Shown here piece by piece: positions 1 to 12,711 of a DNA stretch of 64,000 nucleotides (positions within the stretch are counted from its first letter, which is position 1; each line of letters opens with the position of its first letter). A program made the translations under genes and the position numbers. Source of the stretch: Mesorhizobium sp. NZP2077. Its GTDB lineage: Bacteria > Pseudomonadota > Alphaproteobacteria > Rhizobiales > Rhizobiaceae. The notes beneath the pieces were generated by a model. That model ran no database searches. It saw only the letters and a program-made list of their open reading frames with translations, and was not told where the DNA came from. The stretch is from contig NZ_CP051293.1 in NCBI RefSeq assembly GCF_013170805.1, forward strand, positions 3,540,001 through 3,604,000, written 5' to 3'.

Positions 1-1
1 C

Positions 2-1054
2 CGCGGCACCGAGAAGCTGATCGAGGCAAAAACCTATCTTCAGGCTGTGCCTTATCTCGACCGGCTCGACTATTGCGCGCCGATGAACCAGGAGCACGCC
101 TTCGCGCTCGCCGCCGAGCGCCTGCTCGGCATCGAGGTGCCGAGGCGCGGCCAGTTGATCCGCGTGCTCTATTGCGAAATCGGCCGCATCATGTCGCACA
201 TCCTCAATGTGACGACGCAGGCGATGGACGTCGGCGCGCTGACGCCGCCGCTATGGGGTTTCGTCGAACGCGAAAAGCTGATGGTGTTCTATGAGCGGGC
301 TTCCGGTTCGCGCATGCATGCCGCCTATTTCCGTCCCGGCGGTGTGCACCAGGACCTGCCGCGCCAGCTGGTCGAGGACATCGGCAAGTGGATCGACCCG
401 TTCCTGAAGTCGATCGATGATCTCGATCGTCTTCTGACCGGCAACCGTATCTTCAAGCAGCGCAATGTCGATATCGGCATTGTTTCTCTGGCCGATGCCT
501 GGGCCTGGGGCTTTTCCGGCGTCATGGTGCGCGGTTCGGGCGCGCCCTGGGATCTGCGCAAGTCGCAGCCCTATGAATGCTATTCGGAAATGGATTTCGA
601 CATTCCGATCGGCAAGAACGGCGACTGCTACGACCGTTATCTCGTGCGCATGGAAGAGATGCGCCAGTCGGCTCGGATCATGCGCCAGTGTGTCGATCTT
701 CTGCTCGGCAAGGAAAGCACCGGCCCGGTGTCGAATCTCGATGGCAAGGTGGTGCCGCCCAAGCGCCAGGCGATGAAGCGCTCGATGGAAGCGCTGATCC
801 ACCACTTCAAGCTCTACACCGAGGGCTATCGCGTGCCGGCCGGCGAGGTCTATGCGGCCGTCGAGGCGCCGAAGGGCGAATTCGGTGTCTATCTGGTCTC
901 CGACGGCTCCAACAAGCCGTACCGCTGCAAGCTGCGCGCGCCCGGCTTCGCGCATCTGCAAGCCATGGATTTCCTCTGCCGCGGCCACATGCTGGCCGAC
1001 GTCACCGCCGTTCTCGGCTCCCTCGACATCGTGTTTGGTGAGGTCGATCGCTAA
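2..1054 (+). CDS. nuoD: NADH-quinone oxidoreductase subunit D (5' end outside window)
   Basis: This is the 49-kDa subunit of complex I, which together with NuoB forms the quinone-reduction site in the peripheral arm on the cytoplasmic side. The reading frame is already open at base 2, and 350 residues are visible with the start codon outside the window. The conserved block [15 protein letters not shown] and the C-terminal [31 protein letters not shown] ending are characteristic of NuoD/Nqo4. The family is about 395 to 420 residues, so roughly 45 to 60 N-terminal residues are missing. The stop codon is immediately followed by the ATG of nuoE, so the two are cotranscribed. Confidence 0.97.
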   Translation, partial: RGTEKLIEAKTYLQAVPYLDRLDYCAPMNQEHAFALAAERLLGIEVPRRGQLIRVLYCEIGRIMSHILNVTTQAMDVGALTPPLWGFVEREKLMVFYERASGSRMHAAYFRPGGVHQDLPRQLVEDIGKWIDPFLKSIDDLDRLLTGNRIFKQRNVDIGIVSLADAWAWGFSGVMVRGSGAPWDLRKSQPYECYSEMDFDIPIGKNGDCYDRYLVRMEEMRQSARIMRQCVDLLLGKESTGPVSNLDGKVVPPKRQAMKRSMEALIHHFKLYTEGYRVPAGEVYAAVEAPKGEFGVYLVSDGSNKPYRCKLRAPGFAHLQAMDFLCRGHMLADVTAVLGSLDIVFGEVDR

Positions 1055-2362
1055 ATGTCAGTCCGCCGTCTCGCAGAAGCAAGCGTCCAGCCAGCCTCCT
1101 TTGCCTTCAACCGGGCGAACGCGGCGGCGGCGAAGCAATGGATCAAGAAATACCCGAAGGGCCGTGAGCAGTCGGCGATCATTCCGTTGCTGATGATCGC
1201 GCAGGAGCAGGAAGGCTGGGTCACCAAGGCGGCGATCGAGGCGATTTCGGACATGCTTGGCATGCCGCGTATCCGTGGGCTCGAGGTCGCGACCTTCTAC
1301 ACACAGTATCAGCTGAACCCGGTTGGTACCCGCGCGCACATCCAGGTCTGCGGCACCACGCCCTGCATGCTGCGCGGCTCGGAAGCGCTGATGGATGTCT
1401 GCCGTTCGAAAATCCACCACGACCAGTTCCACACCAACGACAAGGGCACCTTGTCGTGGGAAGAGGTCGAGTGTCTCGGCGCCTGCGTCAACGCACCGAT
1501 GGTCATGGTGTTCAAGGATACGTTCGAGGATCTGACGCCGGAACGGCTGGCCGAAATCATCGATCTCTATGACGCGGGCAAGGGCGCCTCGGTGGCGCCG
1601 GGGCCACAGAATGGCCGCACCGGCTCGGAACCAGCCTCCGGCCTGACGACGCTGAAGAGCGAAAAGGCGATCCTCAAGTCGACCCGCGACAAGGAAGCCA
1701 AGGCGGCGACCAAGGCCGCCCAGAATGCGGCGCCGGCCGCTGCAGCCACTCCGGCCGCAGCCGCACCGGCTGCTCCTGCAGCGCAAGCGCCCGCTGCCGC
1801 CCCAGTGGCGCCGTCCAATGCCGGCAAGCCGAAGACCGACGCGCCCGAAACCAGCCCGGCCTTGAAGACGCCTTCGGCGACCAAGGTGGCACCGGCGGCG
1901 GAGAAGGCGGCGAGCGTTTCGGCGCCGCTGCATTCGGCCGCCAACGCCAACACGGCAGCGCCGGAAGTCGAGAAGGTCGCCAAGCAGCGCAATGGGCCGA
2001 CGGCCAAGGCCGAACCGGCCGCTGCCTTCAAGGCGCCGGAAGCCAAGGCGCCGGCGGCCAAGCCGGCAAAGCCGTCGCTGGAGGACAAGAACCGTCCGGC
2101 CGGTATCGACAGACCGGCCGCGGTCGACGATCTCAAGCTGATCTCCGGCGTCGGACCGAAGATCGAAAGCGTCCTGCATACGCTTGGTATTTTCACCTTC
2201 GCGCAGGTTGCTTCCTGGAAGAAGGCCGAGCGCGATTGGGTGGACGGCTATCTCTCCTTCCACGGCCGCATCGACCGCGACGACTGGGTCAAGCAGGCCA
2301 AGGCGCTCGCCAAGGGCGGCGTCGCCGAATACATCCGCGTTTTCGGCAAGAAGCCGGTCTGA
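1055..2362 (+). CDS. nuoE: NADH-quinone oxidoreductase subunit E with long C-terminal extension
   Basis: This is the 24-kDa thioredoxin-like subunit that carries the N1a [2Fe-2S] cluster beside NuoF. The four ligand cysteines are visible as VCGTTPC and ECLGAC within the first 160 residues. At 435 residues the protein is more than twice the usual bacterial length of 160 to 200. The conserved domain is followed by an Ala/Pro/Lys-rich, low-complexity linker (about residues 190 to 345) and a compact C-terminal domain (about 355 to 430). That domain has a helix-hairpin-helix-like signature, [17 protein letters not shown], followed by [13 protein letters not shown]. The same C-terminal domain recurs in the separate gene at 3756. 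Long NuoE tails of this kind are known from rhizobia; their role is not established. The ATG directly abuts the nuoD stop. Confidence 0.95.
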   Translation: MSVRRLAEASVQPASFAFNRANAAAAKQWIKKYPKGREQSAIIPLLMIAQEQEGWVTKAAIEAISDMLGMPRIRGLEVATFYTQYQLNPVGTRAHIQVCGTTPCMLRGSEALMDVCRSKIHHDQFHTNDKGTLSWEEVECLGACVNAPMVMVFKDTFEDLTPERLAEIIDLYDAGKGASVAPGPQNGRTGSEPASGLTTLKSEKAILKSTRDKEAKAATKAAQNAAPAAAATPAAAAPAAPAAQAPAAAPVAPSNAGKPKTDAPETSPALKTPSATKVAPAAEKAASVSAPLHSAANANTAAPEVEKVAKQRNGPTAKAEPAAAFKAPEAKAPAAKPAKPSLEDKNRPAGIDRPAAVDDLKLISGVGPKIESVLHTLGIFTFAQVASWKKAERDWVDGYLSFHGRIDRDDWVKQAKALAKGGVAEYIRVFGKKPV

Positions 2363-2372
2363 GAGACGAAAA

Positions 2373-3677
<1,305 letters not shown>

Positions 3678-3755
3678 ATGAATTTGTGACTGCGGGCGAA
3701 AGTCCGAAGCGAGACTAGCGGGGCGGGGCGAACGAAGAACGACCAGGAGAACTCT

Positions 3756-4451
3756 ATGGCGCCGTATTCGACACCCTACCCAATGATGCCCAATTTGGAC
3801 CAGATCGAGAAGATGAACCAGAACCTGACCAGGATGATACCGAAGGAGATGGCCAGCGCCGTCAACCTTTTCGTGCACCCTGTCGCGGGTGCGGCGGCGA
3901 TGTCGGCGCTTGGCATCGGGCTCGCCAACCATGCGTTCGGCGTCTGGCTGGGTGCGCTTTCGGGAGCCGCCGAGGCGTCGCAGCGCCTGATGCAGCCGCT
4001 GATCGAGGATTTCGAGGCACGCGTCGAGCAGTTCGAGGACGCGAACTCGTCGTCCACCAAGGCGCGGGCGACGGCGAAGACCATGATTGCCGAGGCGCAG
4101 TCCTTCGCGCAGGAAGTCACCGACATCGCCGCCAAGGAAGCCGCCATCACGGCGCCGGCGGTGGAGGTCGCTCCGACAACGAGCGAGGCCGCCGATGTGC
4201 TGCTGCCCGAGGATTTCAGGCAGCCCAAGGCCATGGACAGACCGGCGAAACCTTCCGACCTCAAGGCGATCTCGGGCATCGGCCCGAAGCTGGAAAAGGT
4301 GCTGAACGGGCTCGGTATCTGGACATACGCCCAGATCGCCGCCTGGTCGCCGGAGGAGATCGCCTGGGTCGACGACTATCTGTCGTTCAAAGGCCGTATC
4401 GGCCGGGACGACTGGACTGCCCAGGCGGCGGTGCTGGCAGCGAAGAAGTGA
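3756..4451 (+). CDS. NuoE C-terminal-domain paralogue embedded in the nuo operon
   Basis: This 231-residue protein has two parts. Residues 1 to about 130 form an amphipathic helical, phasin-like region with a small-residue hydrophobic stretch around residues 45 to 70 and no clear signal peptide. The C-terminal 75 residues closely match the NuoE tail, including ISGIGPKLEKVLNGLGIWTY and YLSFKGRIGRDDW. It lies between nuoF and nuoG, with a 78-bp gap before it and about 70 bp after it, so it is cotranscribed with complex I. The helix-hairpin-helix-like motif could suggest nucleic-acid binding, but the shared domain and the position argue for a complex-I-related structural or assembly role. I do not recognise a characterised homologue. 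Confidence 0.8.
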   Translation: MAPYSTPYPMMPNLDQIEKMNQNLTRMIPKEMASAVNLFVHPVAGAAAMSALGIGLANHAFGVWLGALSGAAEASQRLMQPLIEDFEARVEQFEDANSSSTKARATAKTMIAEAQSFAQEVTDIAAKEAAITAPAVEVAPTTSEAADVLLPEDFRQPKAMDRPAKPSDLKAISGIGPKLEKVLNGLGIWTYAQIAAWSPEEIAWVDDYLSFKGRIGRDDWTAQAAVLAAKK

Positions 4452-4524
4452 ATGAAATGCCGGGTGCTGCCTTTGTCGCGCCCGGGAAATGAGATTGCGG
4501 GAAATCCGCAGGGGTTTGAAGCGA

Positions 4525-6606
4525 ATGGCAAAGCTCAAGGTCGACGGGAAAGAGATCACTGTACCCGACCACTACACGCTGCTGCAGGCGGCGGAAGACG
4601 CGGGCGCGGAAGTGCCGCGTTTCTGCTTCCATGAGCGGCTGTCGATCGCCGGCAATTGCCGCATGTGCCTGATTGAGGTGAAGGGCGGGCCGCCCAAGCC
4701 GCAGGCCTCCTGCGCCATGGGCGTGCGCGACCTGCGCCCCGGTCCCAATGGCGAGCCGCCGGAAATTTTCACCAACACGCCGATGGTCAAGAAGGCCCGG
4801 GAAGGCGTGATGGAGTTCCTGCTGATCAACCATCCGCTGGATTGCCCGATCTGCGACCAGGGCGGCGAATGCGACCTGCAGGACCAGGCGATGGCCTTCG
4901 GCGTCGATTCCTCGCGCTATCACGAGAACAAGCGCGCCGTCGAAGACAAATATATTGGCCCGCTGGTCAAGACGGTGATGAACCGCTGCATCCACTGCAC
5001 GCGCTGCGTCCGCTTCACCACCGAAGTCGCCGGCATTTCGGAGCTTGGCCTGATCGGGCGTGGCGAGGATGCCGAGATCACCACCTATCTCGAAAGCGCG
5101 ATGACTTCAGAGCTGCAGGGCAATGTCATCGATCTCTGCCCGGTCGGGGCTCTGACCTCCAAGCCCTTCGCTTTCCAGGCGCGGCCGTGGGAGCTGACCA
5201 AGACAGAATCCATCGACGTGATGGACGCGGTCGGCTCGGCGATCCGTGTCGATAGCAGAGGCCGCGAAGTGATGCGCATCCTGCCGCGCGTCAACGAGCA
5301 GGTGAACGAGGAGTGGATCTCCGACAAGACCCGCTTCATCTGGGACGGATTGCGCACTCAGCGCCTCGATCGCCCCTATGTGCGCAAGGACGGCAAGCTG
5401 GTTGCGGCAAGCTGGGCCGAGGCATTTGCCGCGATCAAGGACGCGGTGTCGAAGACGACGCCCGAGAAGATCGGCGCCATTGCCGGCGATCTCGCGGCTG
5501 TCGAGGAAATCTACGCGCTGAAGCTTTTGGTGGCTTCGCTCGGCTCGAAGAACACCGATTGCCGCCAGGATGGCGCCGCACTCGATCCGGCGCTCGGCCG
5601 CGTCAGCTACATCTTCAATCCGACCATCGAAGGCATCGAACAAGCCGACGCGGTGCTGATCATCGGCGCTAATCCGCGTTACGAAGCCTCGGTGCTCAAC
5701 GCGCGCATCCGCAAGCGCTGGCGGGTCGGCAATCTGCCGGTCGGCGTCATCGGCGATGTCGGCGATACGCGCTATGAATACGAATTGCTGGGCGCAGGAC
5801 CGGATTCGCTGAAGGATCTGGCCGACGGCAATGGCAAGTTCTTCCAGACGTTGAAGAAGGCGACGCATCCGCTGATCATCATCGGCCAGGGCGCGCTGTC
5901 TCGTGCCGATGGTGCGGCGGTGCTTGGCCAGGCGGCCAAGCTCGCTGCGGCCGTCAACGCGGCGCGGGCGGACTGGAACGGCTTTGCCGTGCTGCACAAT
6001 GCGGCCGGACGTGTCGGCGGCCTTGACCTCGGTTTCGTCCCGGGCGAGGGCGGCAAGGATGTCGCCGGCATGCTGGGCGAGACGGACGTGCTGTTCCTGC
6101 TCGGCGCCGACGAGATCGACATGGGCAAGACCGGCGGCGCCTTCGTTGTCTATATCGGCACCCATGGCGACCATGGCGCGCATCGCGCCAATGTCATCCT
6201 GCCGGCGGCCGCCTACACCGAAAAGTCGGCCACCTATGTCAACACGGAAGGGCGTGTGCAGCAGACCAACCGCGCCGGCTTCGCGCCGGGCGATGCCCGC
6301 GAAGACTGGGCGATTCTCAGGGCACTGTCCGATGTGCTGGGCAAGAAGCTGCCGTTCGATTCGCTGCCGCAACTGCGTGCCAAGCTCTATGGCGAGTACC
6401 CGCATCTGGCCCGCATCGATCAGGTCGCGGCCGGCAATGCCGAGGATATCGTCAAGGTGGCGAAGCTTGGCGGTAGGCTGAACAAGGGCACCTTCACCTC
6501 TCCGGTCAAGGATTTCTACCTGACCAACCCGATCGCGCGGGCATCCGCCGTGATGGCGGAATGCTCGGCACTGGCCAAGAGCGGCTTCAAGCAGGCGGCG
6601 GAATAA
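4525..6606 (+). CDS. nuoG: NADH-quinone oxidoreductase subunit G
   Basis: This is the 75-kDa iron-sulfur subunit, which relays electrons from NuoF toward NuoI through N1b, N4 and N5. The N-terminal [2Fe-2S] ligands are visible in [15 protein letters not shown], the His-Cys3 N5 motif in [14 protein letters not shown], and the next cluster motif in [11 protein letters not shown] molybdopterin-oxidoreductase-like domain without obvious cofactor function fills the C-terminal two thirds. The frame is open from 4489, but the ATG at 4525 gives the family start [11 protein letters not shown]. Length is 693 residues. Confidence 0.97.
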   Translation: MAKLKVDGKEITVPDHYTLLQAAEDAGAEVPRFCFHERLSIAGNCRMCLIEVKGGPPKPQASCAMGVRDLRPGPNGEPPEIFTNTPMVKKAREGVMEFLLINHPLDCPICDQGGECDLQDQAMAFGVDSSRYHENKRAVEDKYIGPLVKTVMNRCIHCTRCVRFTTEVAGISELGLIGRGEDAEITTYLESAMTSELQGNVIDLCPVGALTSKPFAFQARPWELTKTESIDVMDAVGSAIRVDSRGREVMRILPRVNEQVNEEWISDKTRFIWDGLRTQRLDRPYVRKDGKLVAASWAEAFAAIKDAVSKTTPEKIGAIAGDLAAVEEIYALKLLVASLGSKNTDCRQDGAALDPALGRVSYIFNPTIEGIEQADAVLIIGANPRYEASVLNARIRKRWRVGNLPVGVIGDVGDTRYEYELLGAGPDSLKDLADGNGKFFQTLKKATHPLIIIGQGALSRADGAAVLGQAAKLAAAVNAARADWNGFAVLHNAAGRVGGLDLGFVPGEGGKDVAGMLGETDVLFLLGADEIDMGKTGGAFVVYIGTHGDHGAHRANVILPAAAYTEKSATYVNTEGRVQQTNRAGFAPGDAREDWAILRALSDVLGKKLPFDSLPQLRAKLYGEYPHLARIDQVAAGNAEDIVKVAKLGGRLNKGTFTSPVKDFYLTNPIARASAVMAECSALAKSGFKQAAE

Positions 6607-6608
6607 GC

Positions 6609-7652
6609 ATGGACACCTTCTTCTCCTTCTACGTGCTGCCGGCGCTGCTGATCCTCTTGAAGTCAGTCGTGCTGATCGTCGTGCTGCTGGTCTTCGTCGC
6701 TTACATCCTTTACGCCGACCGCAAGATCTGGGCGGCGGTGCAGTTGCGCCGCGGCCCGAACGTTGTCGGCCCCTGGGGCACGCTGCAGGCTTTCGCCGAT
6801 CTGTTGAAATTCGTCTTCAAGGAACCGGTGATCCCGTCCGGCGCCAACAAGGGCGTGTTCCTGCTGGCGCCGCTGGTCTCCGCCGTGCTGGCGATCTCGG
6901 CCTGGGCGGTCATCCCGGTCAACCAGGGCTGGGCGATCGCCAACGTCAATGTCGGCATCCTCTATGTCTTCGCCATCTCCTCGCTCGAGGTCTATGGCGT
7001 GATCATGGGCGGCTGGGCATCCAACTCGAAATACCCCTTCCTCGGCGCGCTGCGTTCGGCGGCCCAGATGGTGTCCTACGAAGTCTCGATCGGCTTCGTC
7101 ATCGTCACCGTGCTGCTCACCGCCGGCTCGCTCAATTTGACCGATATCGTGCTGTCGCAGCATGATGGGATTGGCACGCGGCTTGGCCTGCCCAACACCT
7201 TCCTCGACTGGAACTGGCTTGCCCTGTTCCCGATGTTCATCATCTTCTTCATCTCGGCGCTGGCCGAGACGAACCGTCCGCCCTTCGATCTGGTCGAGGC
7301 CGAATCGGAGCTGGTCGCCGGCCATATGGTCGAATATTCGTCGACGCCGTTCCTGCTGTTCTTCCTCGGCGAGTATGTCGCGATCGTGCTGATGTGCGCG
7401 CTGGCCACCATCCTGTTCCTCGGCGGTTGGCTGCCGCCCTTTGACTTCGCGCCCTTCACCTGGGTTCCCGGCGTCATCTGGTTCGTGCTGAAGGTCTGCT
7501 TCGTGTTCTTCGGCATCTCCATGGTGAAGGCCTTCGTGCCACGCTACCGCTACGACCAGCTGATGCGGCTGGGCTGGAAAGTGTTCCTGCCGATCTCGCT
7601 GTTCATGGTGGTCGCCACCGCAGCCTTCCTCAAGATCACGGGGTTTGCGTGA
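6609..7652 (+). CDS. nuoH: NADH-quinone oxidoreductase subunit H
   Basis: This is the ND1 subunit, an eight-helix membrane protein that joins the peripheral arm to the membrane arm and lines the quinone tunnel. Conserved loop residues are visible in [19 protein letters not shown], including the acidic cluster of the quinone channel. Length is 347 residues. The ATG at 6609 begins two bases after the nuoG stop. The stop overlaps the nuoI start by one base (TGATG). Confidence 0.97.
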   Translation: MDTFFSFYVLPALLILLKSVVLIVVLLVFVAYILYADRKIWAAVQLRRGPNVVGPWGTLQAFADLLKFVFKEPVIPSGANKGVFLLAPLVSAVLAISAWAVIPVNQGWAIANVNVGILYVFAISSLEVYGVIMGGWASNSKYPFLGALRSAAQMVSYEVSIGFVIVTVLLTAGSLNLTDIVLSQHDGIGTRLGLPNTFLDWNWLALFPMFIIFFISALAETNRPPFDLVEAESELVAGHMVEYSSTPFLLFFLGEYVAIVLMCALATILFLGGWLPPFDFAPFTWVPGVIWFVLKVCFVFFGISMVKAFVPRYRYDQLMRLGWKVFLPISLFMVVATAAFLKITGFA

Positions 7653-8143
7653 TGTCCGCTTTGTCCCAGGCTGCCAAGTCGCTGCTGCTGCAGGATTTCG
7701 TCAGCGCCTTCTTCCTGTCGATGCGCCAGTTCGTCGCGCCGAAGGAGACGATCAACTATCCGCACGAGAAGGGGCCGACCAGCCCGCGCTTCCGTGGCGA
7801 GCACGCGTTGCGCCGTTATCCCAATGGCGAGGAACGCTGCATTGCCTGCAAGCTATGCGAGGCGATCTGCCCGGCGCAGGCCATCACCATCGAGGCCGGC
7901 CCGCGCCGCAACGACGGCACGCGGCGCACGGTGCGTTACGACATCGACATGGTGAAGTGCATCTATTGTGGCTTCTGCCAGGAAGCCTGCCCGGTCGACG
8001 CCATCGTCGAGGGGCCGAATTTCGAGTTCGCGACGGAGACGCGCGAGGAACTCTACTACGACAAGGACAAGCTGTTGGCGAATGGCGACCGGTGGGAGCG
8101 CGAACTGGCGCGCAACATCTCGCTGGACTCGCCCTACCGCTGA
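7652..8143 (+). CDS. nuoI: NADH-quinone oxidoreductase subunit I
   Basis: This is the TYKY subunit carrying clusters N6a and N6b, the last relay before N2 in NuoB. Two ferredoxin-type motifs are present, [12 protein letters not shown] and [12 protein letters not shown], each followed by the fourth-ligand proline context. Length is 163 residues, typical for alphaproteobacteria. A GTG one codon upstream is in frame, but the ATG at 7652 overlaps the nuoH stop and is the likely start. Confidence 0.97.
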   Translation: MSALSQAAKSLLLQDFVSAFFLSMRQFVAPKETINYPHEKGPTSPRFRGEHALRRYPNGEERCIACKLCEAICPAQAITIEAGPRRNDGTRRTVRYDIDMVKCIYCGFCQEACPVDAIVEGPNFEFATETREELYYDKDKLLANGDRWERELARNISLDSPYR

Positions 8144-8273
8144 TATTTGACGCATGGACGGGGCGAGGGGCCTCGTCTAAGGACACAACGAAACTTGTCG
8201 ACCGGAGGCGGTGGCAAGCAAGATCGGGCAGGACGCAAGCGTCGTGCTCGGACAGGAACCCGGGGGAACCCCA

Positions 8274-8894
8274 ATGCTGAGTGGACTAGAGGCGGCCTTT
8301 TTCTACCTCTTCGCCTTTGTCGCCGTGGCGTCGGCGTTCATGGTCATTTCGTCGCGCAACCCCGTGCATTCGGTGCTGTTCCTGATCCTGACCTTCTTCA
8401 ACGCCGCCGGCCTGTTCATGCTGACCGGCGCCGAATTCCTGGCGATGATCCTGCTCGTCGTCTATGTCGGCGCGGTCATGGTGCTGTTCCTGTTCGTCGT
8501 CATGATGCTCGACGTCGATTTCGCCGAGCTCAAGAGCGGCGCCCTGCAATACGCGCCGATCGGCGCGTTGGTCGGACTGATCCTGGCGGCGGAGCTGATC
8601 GTCGTGCTCGGCGGCTACACTTTCGCGCCGAAGCTGGCCGCGACGGTCTCGAAGCCAATTCCCGATCTCGCCGCGCGCTCGAACACGGCGGCACTCGGCG
8701 ACATCCTCTATACCGACTACCTCTACTACTTCCAGATTTCGGGCCTCATCCTGCTGGTTGCCATGATCGGCGCCATCGTCTTGACGCTGCGCCACAAGGA
8801 AGGGGTCAAGCGGCAATCGATCGCAGCCCAGGTCGGCCGCACGCCGGCCACCGGCATGGAAATCCGCAAGGTCAAGTCGGGCGAAGGAGTCTGA
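8274..8894 (+). CDS. nuoJ: NADH-quinone oxidoreductase subunit J
   Basis: This is the ND6 subunit, with five predicted membrane helices, including the pi-bulge helix that moves during turnover. The motif [20 protein letters not shown] is typical of the family. The frame is open from 8211, but the ATG at 8274 gives the usual hydrophobic N-terminus and the expected 206-residue length. A 130-bp non-coding gap separates it from nuoI, the widest in the operon. Confidence 0.96.
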   Translation: MLSGLEAAFFYLFAFVAVASAFMVISSRNPVHSVLFLILTFFNAAGLFMLTGAEFLAMILLVVYVGAVMVLFLFVVMMLDVDFAELKSGALQYAPIGALVGLILAAELIVVLGGYTFAPKLAATVSKPIPDLAARSNTAALGDILYTDYLYYFQISGLILLVAMIGAIVLTLRHKEGVKRQSIAAQVGRTPATGMEIRKVKSGEGV

Positions 8895-8895
8895 G

Positions 8896-9204
8896 ATGGT
8901 CGTCGGCATCGCACATTATCTGACCGTATCGGCAATCCTGTTCACGCTCGGCGTGTTCGGCATCTTCCTGAACCGTAAGAACGTCATCGTCATCCTGATG
9001 TCGGTCGAGCTGATCCTGCTTGCGGTCAACATCAATTTCGTCGCCTTTTCGGCGGCGCTCGGCGATCTGGTCGGCCAGGTTTTCGCGCTGTTCGTGCTGA
9101 CGGTCGCGGCGGCCGAGGCTGCCATCGGACTTGCCATTCTCGTCGTCTTCTTCCGCAACCGCGGCTCGATCGCGGTCGAAGACGTGAACATGATGAAGGG
9201 TTGA
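8896..9204 (+). CDS. nuoK: NADH-quinone oxidoreductase subunit K
   Basis: This is the ND4L subunit, a 102-residue three-helix protein of the proton channel nearest the quinone site. The buried glutamates expected in helices 2 and 3 are visible in [17 protein letters not shown] and [13 protein letters not shown]. It begins one base after the nuoJ stop. Confidence 0.97.
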   Translation: MVVGIAHYLTVSAILFTLGVFGIFLNRKNVIVILMSVELILLAVNINFVAFSAALGDLVGQVFALFVLTVAAAEAAIGLAILVVFFRNRGSIAVEDVNMMKG

Positions 9205-9214
9205 CGGAACCACC

Positions 9215-11188
9215 ATGTATCAGGCCATCGTCTTCCTTCCACTGCTCGGCTTCCTGATCGTCGGCCTGTTCGGCAATTCGCTCGGAGCCAAGGCGTCAGA
9301 ATACATCACCTCCGGTTTCCTGGTGATTTCGGCGGTGCTGTCGTGGGTTGCCTTCTTCAGCGTCGGCTTCGGCCATGGCGAGGTGTTCGTCGTGCCGGTG
9401 CTGCACTGGATCCAGTCCGGCGGGCTGGACGTGTCCTGGGCGCTGCGCATCGACACGCTGACGGTGGTGATGCTGGTGGTGGTCAACACCGTCTCGGCGC
9501 TGGTTCACATCTATTCAATCGGCTACATGCACCACGATCCGAACCGGCCGCGCTTCTTTGCCTATCTGTCACTGTTCACCTTCGCCATGCTGATGCTGGT
9601 GACGGCCGATAATCTGGTGCAGATGTTCTTCGGCTGGGAAGGGGTGGGCCTCGCGTCCTACCTGCTGATCGGCTTCTGGTACAAGAAGCCGTCGGCCAAT
9701 GCCGCGGCCATCAAGGCCTTCGTCGTCAACCGCGTCGGCGATTTCGGCTTCGCGCTCGGCATTTTCGGCTTGTTCGTGCTGTTCGGCTCGGTCAATCTCG
9801 GCACCATCTTCGCCAACGCCGCGACGTTCATTCCGGCCGAGGGCGCGCCGCAAGGTGCGGCTGTGCTGACCTTCCTCGGCCATGCGCTGGACAAGCAGTC
9901 GGCGATGACCGTCGTCTGCCTGCTCCTTTTCATGGGCGCCATGGGCAAGTCGGCGCAAGTGCCGCTGCACACCTGGCTGCCGGACGCCATGGAAGGCCCG
10001 ACGCCGGTGTCGGCACTCATCCATGCCGCCACCATGGTGACGGCCGGCGTGTTCATGCTGGCGCGGCTGTCGCCGCTGTTCGAACTGTCGCACTCGGCGC
10101 TGACGGTGGTCACCTTCATCGGCGCCTTCACCGCCTTCTTCGCGGCGACCGTCGGTCTCGTCCAGAACGACATCAAGCGCGTCATCGCCTATTCGACCTG
10201 CTCGCAGCTCGGCTACATGTTCGTCGCGCTCGGCGTCGGCGCCTATGGCGCGGCGATCTTCCATCTGTTCACGCATGCCTTCTTCAAGGCGCTGCTGTTC
10301 CTCGGCTCGGGCTCGGTCATCCATGCCGTCTCCGACGAGCAGGACATGCGCAAGATGGGTGGCCTCAGGAAGCTGATCCCGACCACCTACTGGATGATGG
10401 TGATCGGCACGCTGGCGCTGACCGGCGTCGGCATTCCGGTGACCGTCATCGGCACCGCCGGCTTCTTCTCCAAGGACGCCATCATCGAGAGCGCCTTTGC
10501 CAGCCACAATTCGGTCGCCGGCCTCGCTTTCGTGCTGCTGGTGATCGCCGCCTGCTTCACCTCCTTCTACTCCTGGCGGCTGATCTTCATGACCTTCCAC
10601 GGCAAGCCGCGGGCGAGCCATGAAGTGATGCACCATGTCCATGAATCGCCGCCGGTGATGCTGGCGCCGCTGTTCATCCTGGCCGCCGGCGCGCTGTTTG
10701 CCGGCATTATCTTCCACAATTCGTTCATCGGCGAAGGCAATGCCGAGTTCTGGAAGGCGTCGCTGTTCACGCTGCCAAACAATCACATCCTGCACGACAT
10801 CGAAGAACTTCCGCTGTGGGTCGAACTGGCGCCCTTCATCGCCATGCTGATCGGCTTCGCGCTGGCCTGGAAGTTCTACATTCGCTCGCCGGAAATGCCG
10901 GTGAACCTTGCCAAGCAGAATCGCGGGCTCTACGCCTTCTTGCTCAACAAGTGGTATTTCGATGAGCTCTACGACTTCCTGTTCGTGCGGCCCGCCAAGC
11001 GGCTCGGCCATTTCTTGTGGAAGACCGGTGACGGCACCATCATCGACGGGCTCGGGCCGGATGGCATTTCGGCGCGCGTCGTCGATGTCACCAACCGCGT
11101 CGTCAAGCTGCAGACCGGCTACCTCTACCATTATGCCTTCGCCATGCTGATCGGCGTTGCCGCACTCGTCACCTGGATGATGCTCTGA
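9215..11188 (+). CDS. nuoL: NADH-quinone oxidoreductase subunit L
   Basis: This is the ND5 antiporter-like subunit and distal proton pump, whose long lateral helix runs along the membrane arm. At 657 residues it has about 16 membrane helices. The channel motif [18 protein letters not shown] and the lysine-bearing block [20 protein letters not shown] are clear. The C-terminal extension beyond residue 520 corresponds to the lateral helix and anchoring helix. The stop overlaps the nuoM start by one base. Confidence 0.97.
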   Translation: MYQAIVFLPLLGFLIVGLFGNSLGAKASEYITSGFLVISAVLSWVAFFSVGFGHGEVFVVPVLHWIQSGGLDVSWALRIDTLTVVMLVVVNTVSALVHIYSIGYMHHDPNRPRFFAYLSLFTFAMLMLVTADNLVQMFFGWEGVGLASYLLIGFWYKKPSANAAAIKAFVVNRVGDFGFALGIFGLFVLFGSVNLGTIFANAATFIPAEGAPQGAAVLTFLGHALDKQSAMTVVCLLLFMGAMGKSAQVPLHTWLPDAMEGPTPVSALIHAATMVTAGVFMLARLSPLFELSHSALTVVTFIGAFTAFFAATVGLVQNDIKRVIAYSTCSQLGYMFVALGVGAYGAAIFHLFTHAFFKALLFLGSGSVIHAVSDEQDMRKMGGLRKLIPTTYWMMVIGTLALTGVGIPVTVIGTAGFFSKDAIIESAFASHNSVAGLAFVLLVIAACFTSFYSWRLIFMTFHGKPRASHEVMHHVHESPPVMLAPLFILAAGALFAGIIFHNSFIGEGNAEFWKASLFTLPNNHILHDIEELPLWVELAPFIAMLIGFALAWKFYIRSPEMPVNLAKQNRGLYAFLLNKWYFDELYDFLFVRPAKRLGHFLWKTGDGTIIDGLGPDGISARVVDVTNRVVKLQTGYLYHYAFAMLIGVAALVTWMML

Positions 11189-12693
11189 TGACCGCCTGGC
11201 CAATCCTCTCGCTGGTCACCTTCCTGCCGCTGGTTGGTGTGCTGCTGATCCTGTTCATCAACGATGACAGCGAAAACGCACGCCGCAACATCCGCGCCAT
11301 CGCGCTGCTGACGACGACGTTCACCTTCATCATCTCGCTGTTCATCTGGACCGGCTTCGACAACTCGCAGGCCGGCTTCCAGTTCGTCGAAAAGGTCGCC
11401 TGGCTCGACTCCGGTATCTCCTACCACATGGGCGTCGACGGCATTTCCATGCTGTTTGTCATCCTGACGACCTTCCTGATGCCGCTTTGCATCCTGGCCT
11501 CGTGGGAATCGATCGAGAAGCGCGTCAAGGCCTACATGATCGCCTTCCTGCTGCTCGAGACGCTGATGATCGGCGTGTTCTGCGCGCTGGATATCGTGCT
11601 GTTCTACGTCTTCTTCGAAGCCGGCCTGATCCCGATGTTCATCATCATCGGCGTGTGGGGCGGCAAGCGGCGCGTCTATGCCTCGTTCAAGTTCTTCCTC
11701 TATACGCTCGCCGGCTCGGTGCTGATGCTGCTCGCCATCATGGCGATGTTCTATCAGTCCGGCACGACCGACATCCCGACGCTGCTGACCCACAGCTTCC
11801 CGGCCAACATGCAGACATGGCTATTTCTAGCCTTCTTCGCCTCTTTCGCGGTGAAGATGCCGATGTGGCCGGTGCACACCTGGCTGCCCGACGCGCACGT
11901 CGAAGCGCCGACGGCGGGCTCGGTGATCCTGGCCGGCATCCTCTTGAAGATGGGCGGATACGGGTTCCTGCGCTTCTCCTTGCCGATGTTCCCGCTGGCG
12001 TCCGAAATGTTCGCGCCGCTGGTGTTCACGCTCTCGGTCGTCGCCATCATCTACACCTCGCTGGTGGCGCTGATGCAGGAGGACATGAAGAAGCTGATCG
12101 CCTATTCGTCGGTCGCCCATATGGGCTTCGTCACCATGGGCATCTTCGCCATGAACCAGGAGGGCGTGCAGGGCGCGATCTTCCAGATGCTCAGCCACGG
12201 CCTCGTCTCGGGTGCGCTGTTCCTGTGCGTCGGCGTCATCTACGACCGCATGCACACGCGTGAGATCGATGCCTATGGCGGCCTGGTCAACAACATGCCG
12301 AAATACGCCACCGTGTTCCTGATCTTCACCATGGCCAATGTCGGTCTGCCGGGCACCTCGGGCTTCATCGGCGAGTTCCTGACCATGCTTGGCGTGTTCC
12401 GGGTCAACACCTGGGTGGCGTTCTTCGCCGCCACCGGCGTCATCCTGTCGGCGGCCTACGCGCTCTGGCTCTACCGCCGGGTGATCTTCGGCGCGCTGAC
12501 CAAGGACAGCCTGAAGGGGCTGCTCGACCTGTCGCCGCGCGAGAAGGTGATCATCTACCCGTTGGTCGTGCTGGTCATCTTCTTCGGCGTCTATCCTGCT
12601 CCCGTCTTCGACGCGACGGCCCAATCGGTCAAGTCGCTCGTCACCAATGTCACCGCATCCATCGGCGCCGCGCAGACCGCGGCGGCGAACTGA
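11188..12693 (+). CDS. nuoM: NADH-quinone oxidoreductase subunit M
   Basis: This is the ND4 antiporter-like proton-pumping subunit, 501 residues with about 14 membrane helices. The family blocks [20 protein letters not shown] and [20 protein letters not shown] carry the key glutamate and lysine of the half-channel. Translational coupling to nuoL is likely through the ATGA-type overlap. Confidence 0.97.
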   Translation: MTAWPILSLVTFLPLVGVLLILFINDDSENARRNIRAIALLTTTFTFIISLFIWTGFDNSQAGFQFVEKVAWLDSGISYHMGVDGISMLFVILTTFLMPLCILASWESIEKRVKAYMIAFLLLETLMIGVFCALDIVLFYVFFEAGLIPMFIIIGVWGGKRRVYASFKFFLYTLAGSVLMLLAIMAMFYQSGTTDIPTLLTHSFPANMQTWLFLAFFASFAVKMPMWPVHTWLPDAHVEAPTAGSVILAGILLKMGGYGFLRFSLPMFPLASEMFAPLVFTLSVVAIIYTSLVALMQEDMKKLIAYSSVAHMGFVTMGIFAMNQEGVQGAIFQMLSHGLVSGALFLCVGVIYDRMHTREIDAYGGLVNNMPKYATVFLIFTMANVGLPGTSGFIGEFLTMLGVFRVNTWVAFFAATGVILSAAYALWLYRRVIFGALTKDSLKGLLDLSPREKVIIYPLVVLVIFFGVYPAPVFDATAQSVKSLVTNVTASIGAAQTAAAN

Positions 12694-12711
12694 CCAGAGG
12701 TTTTGCGAACC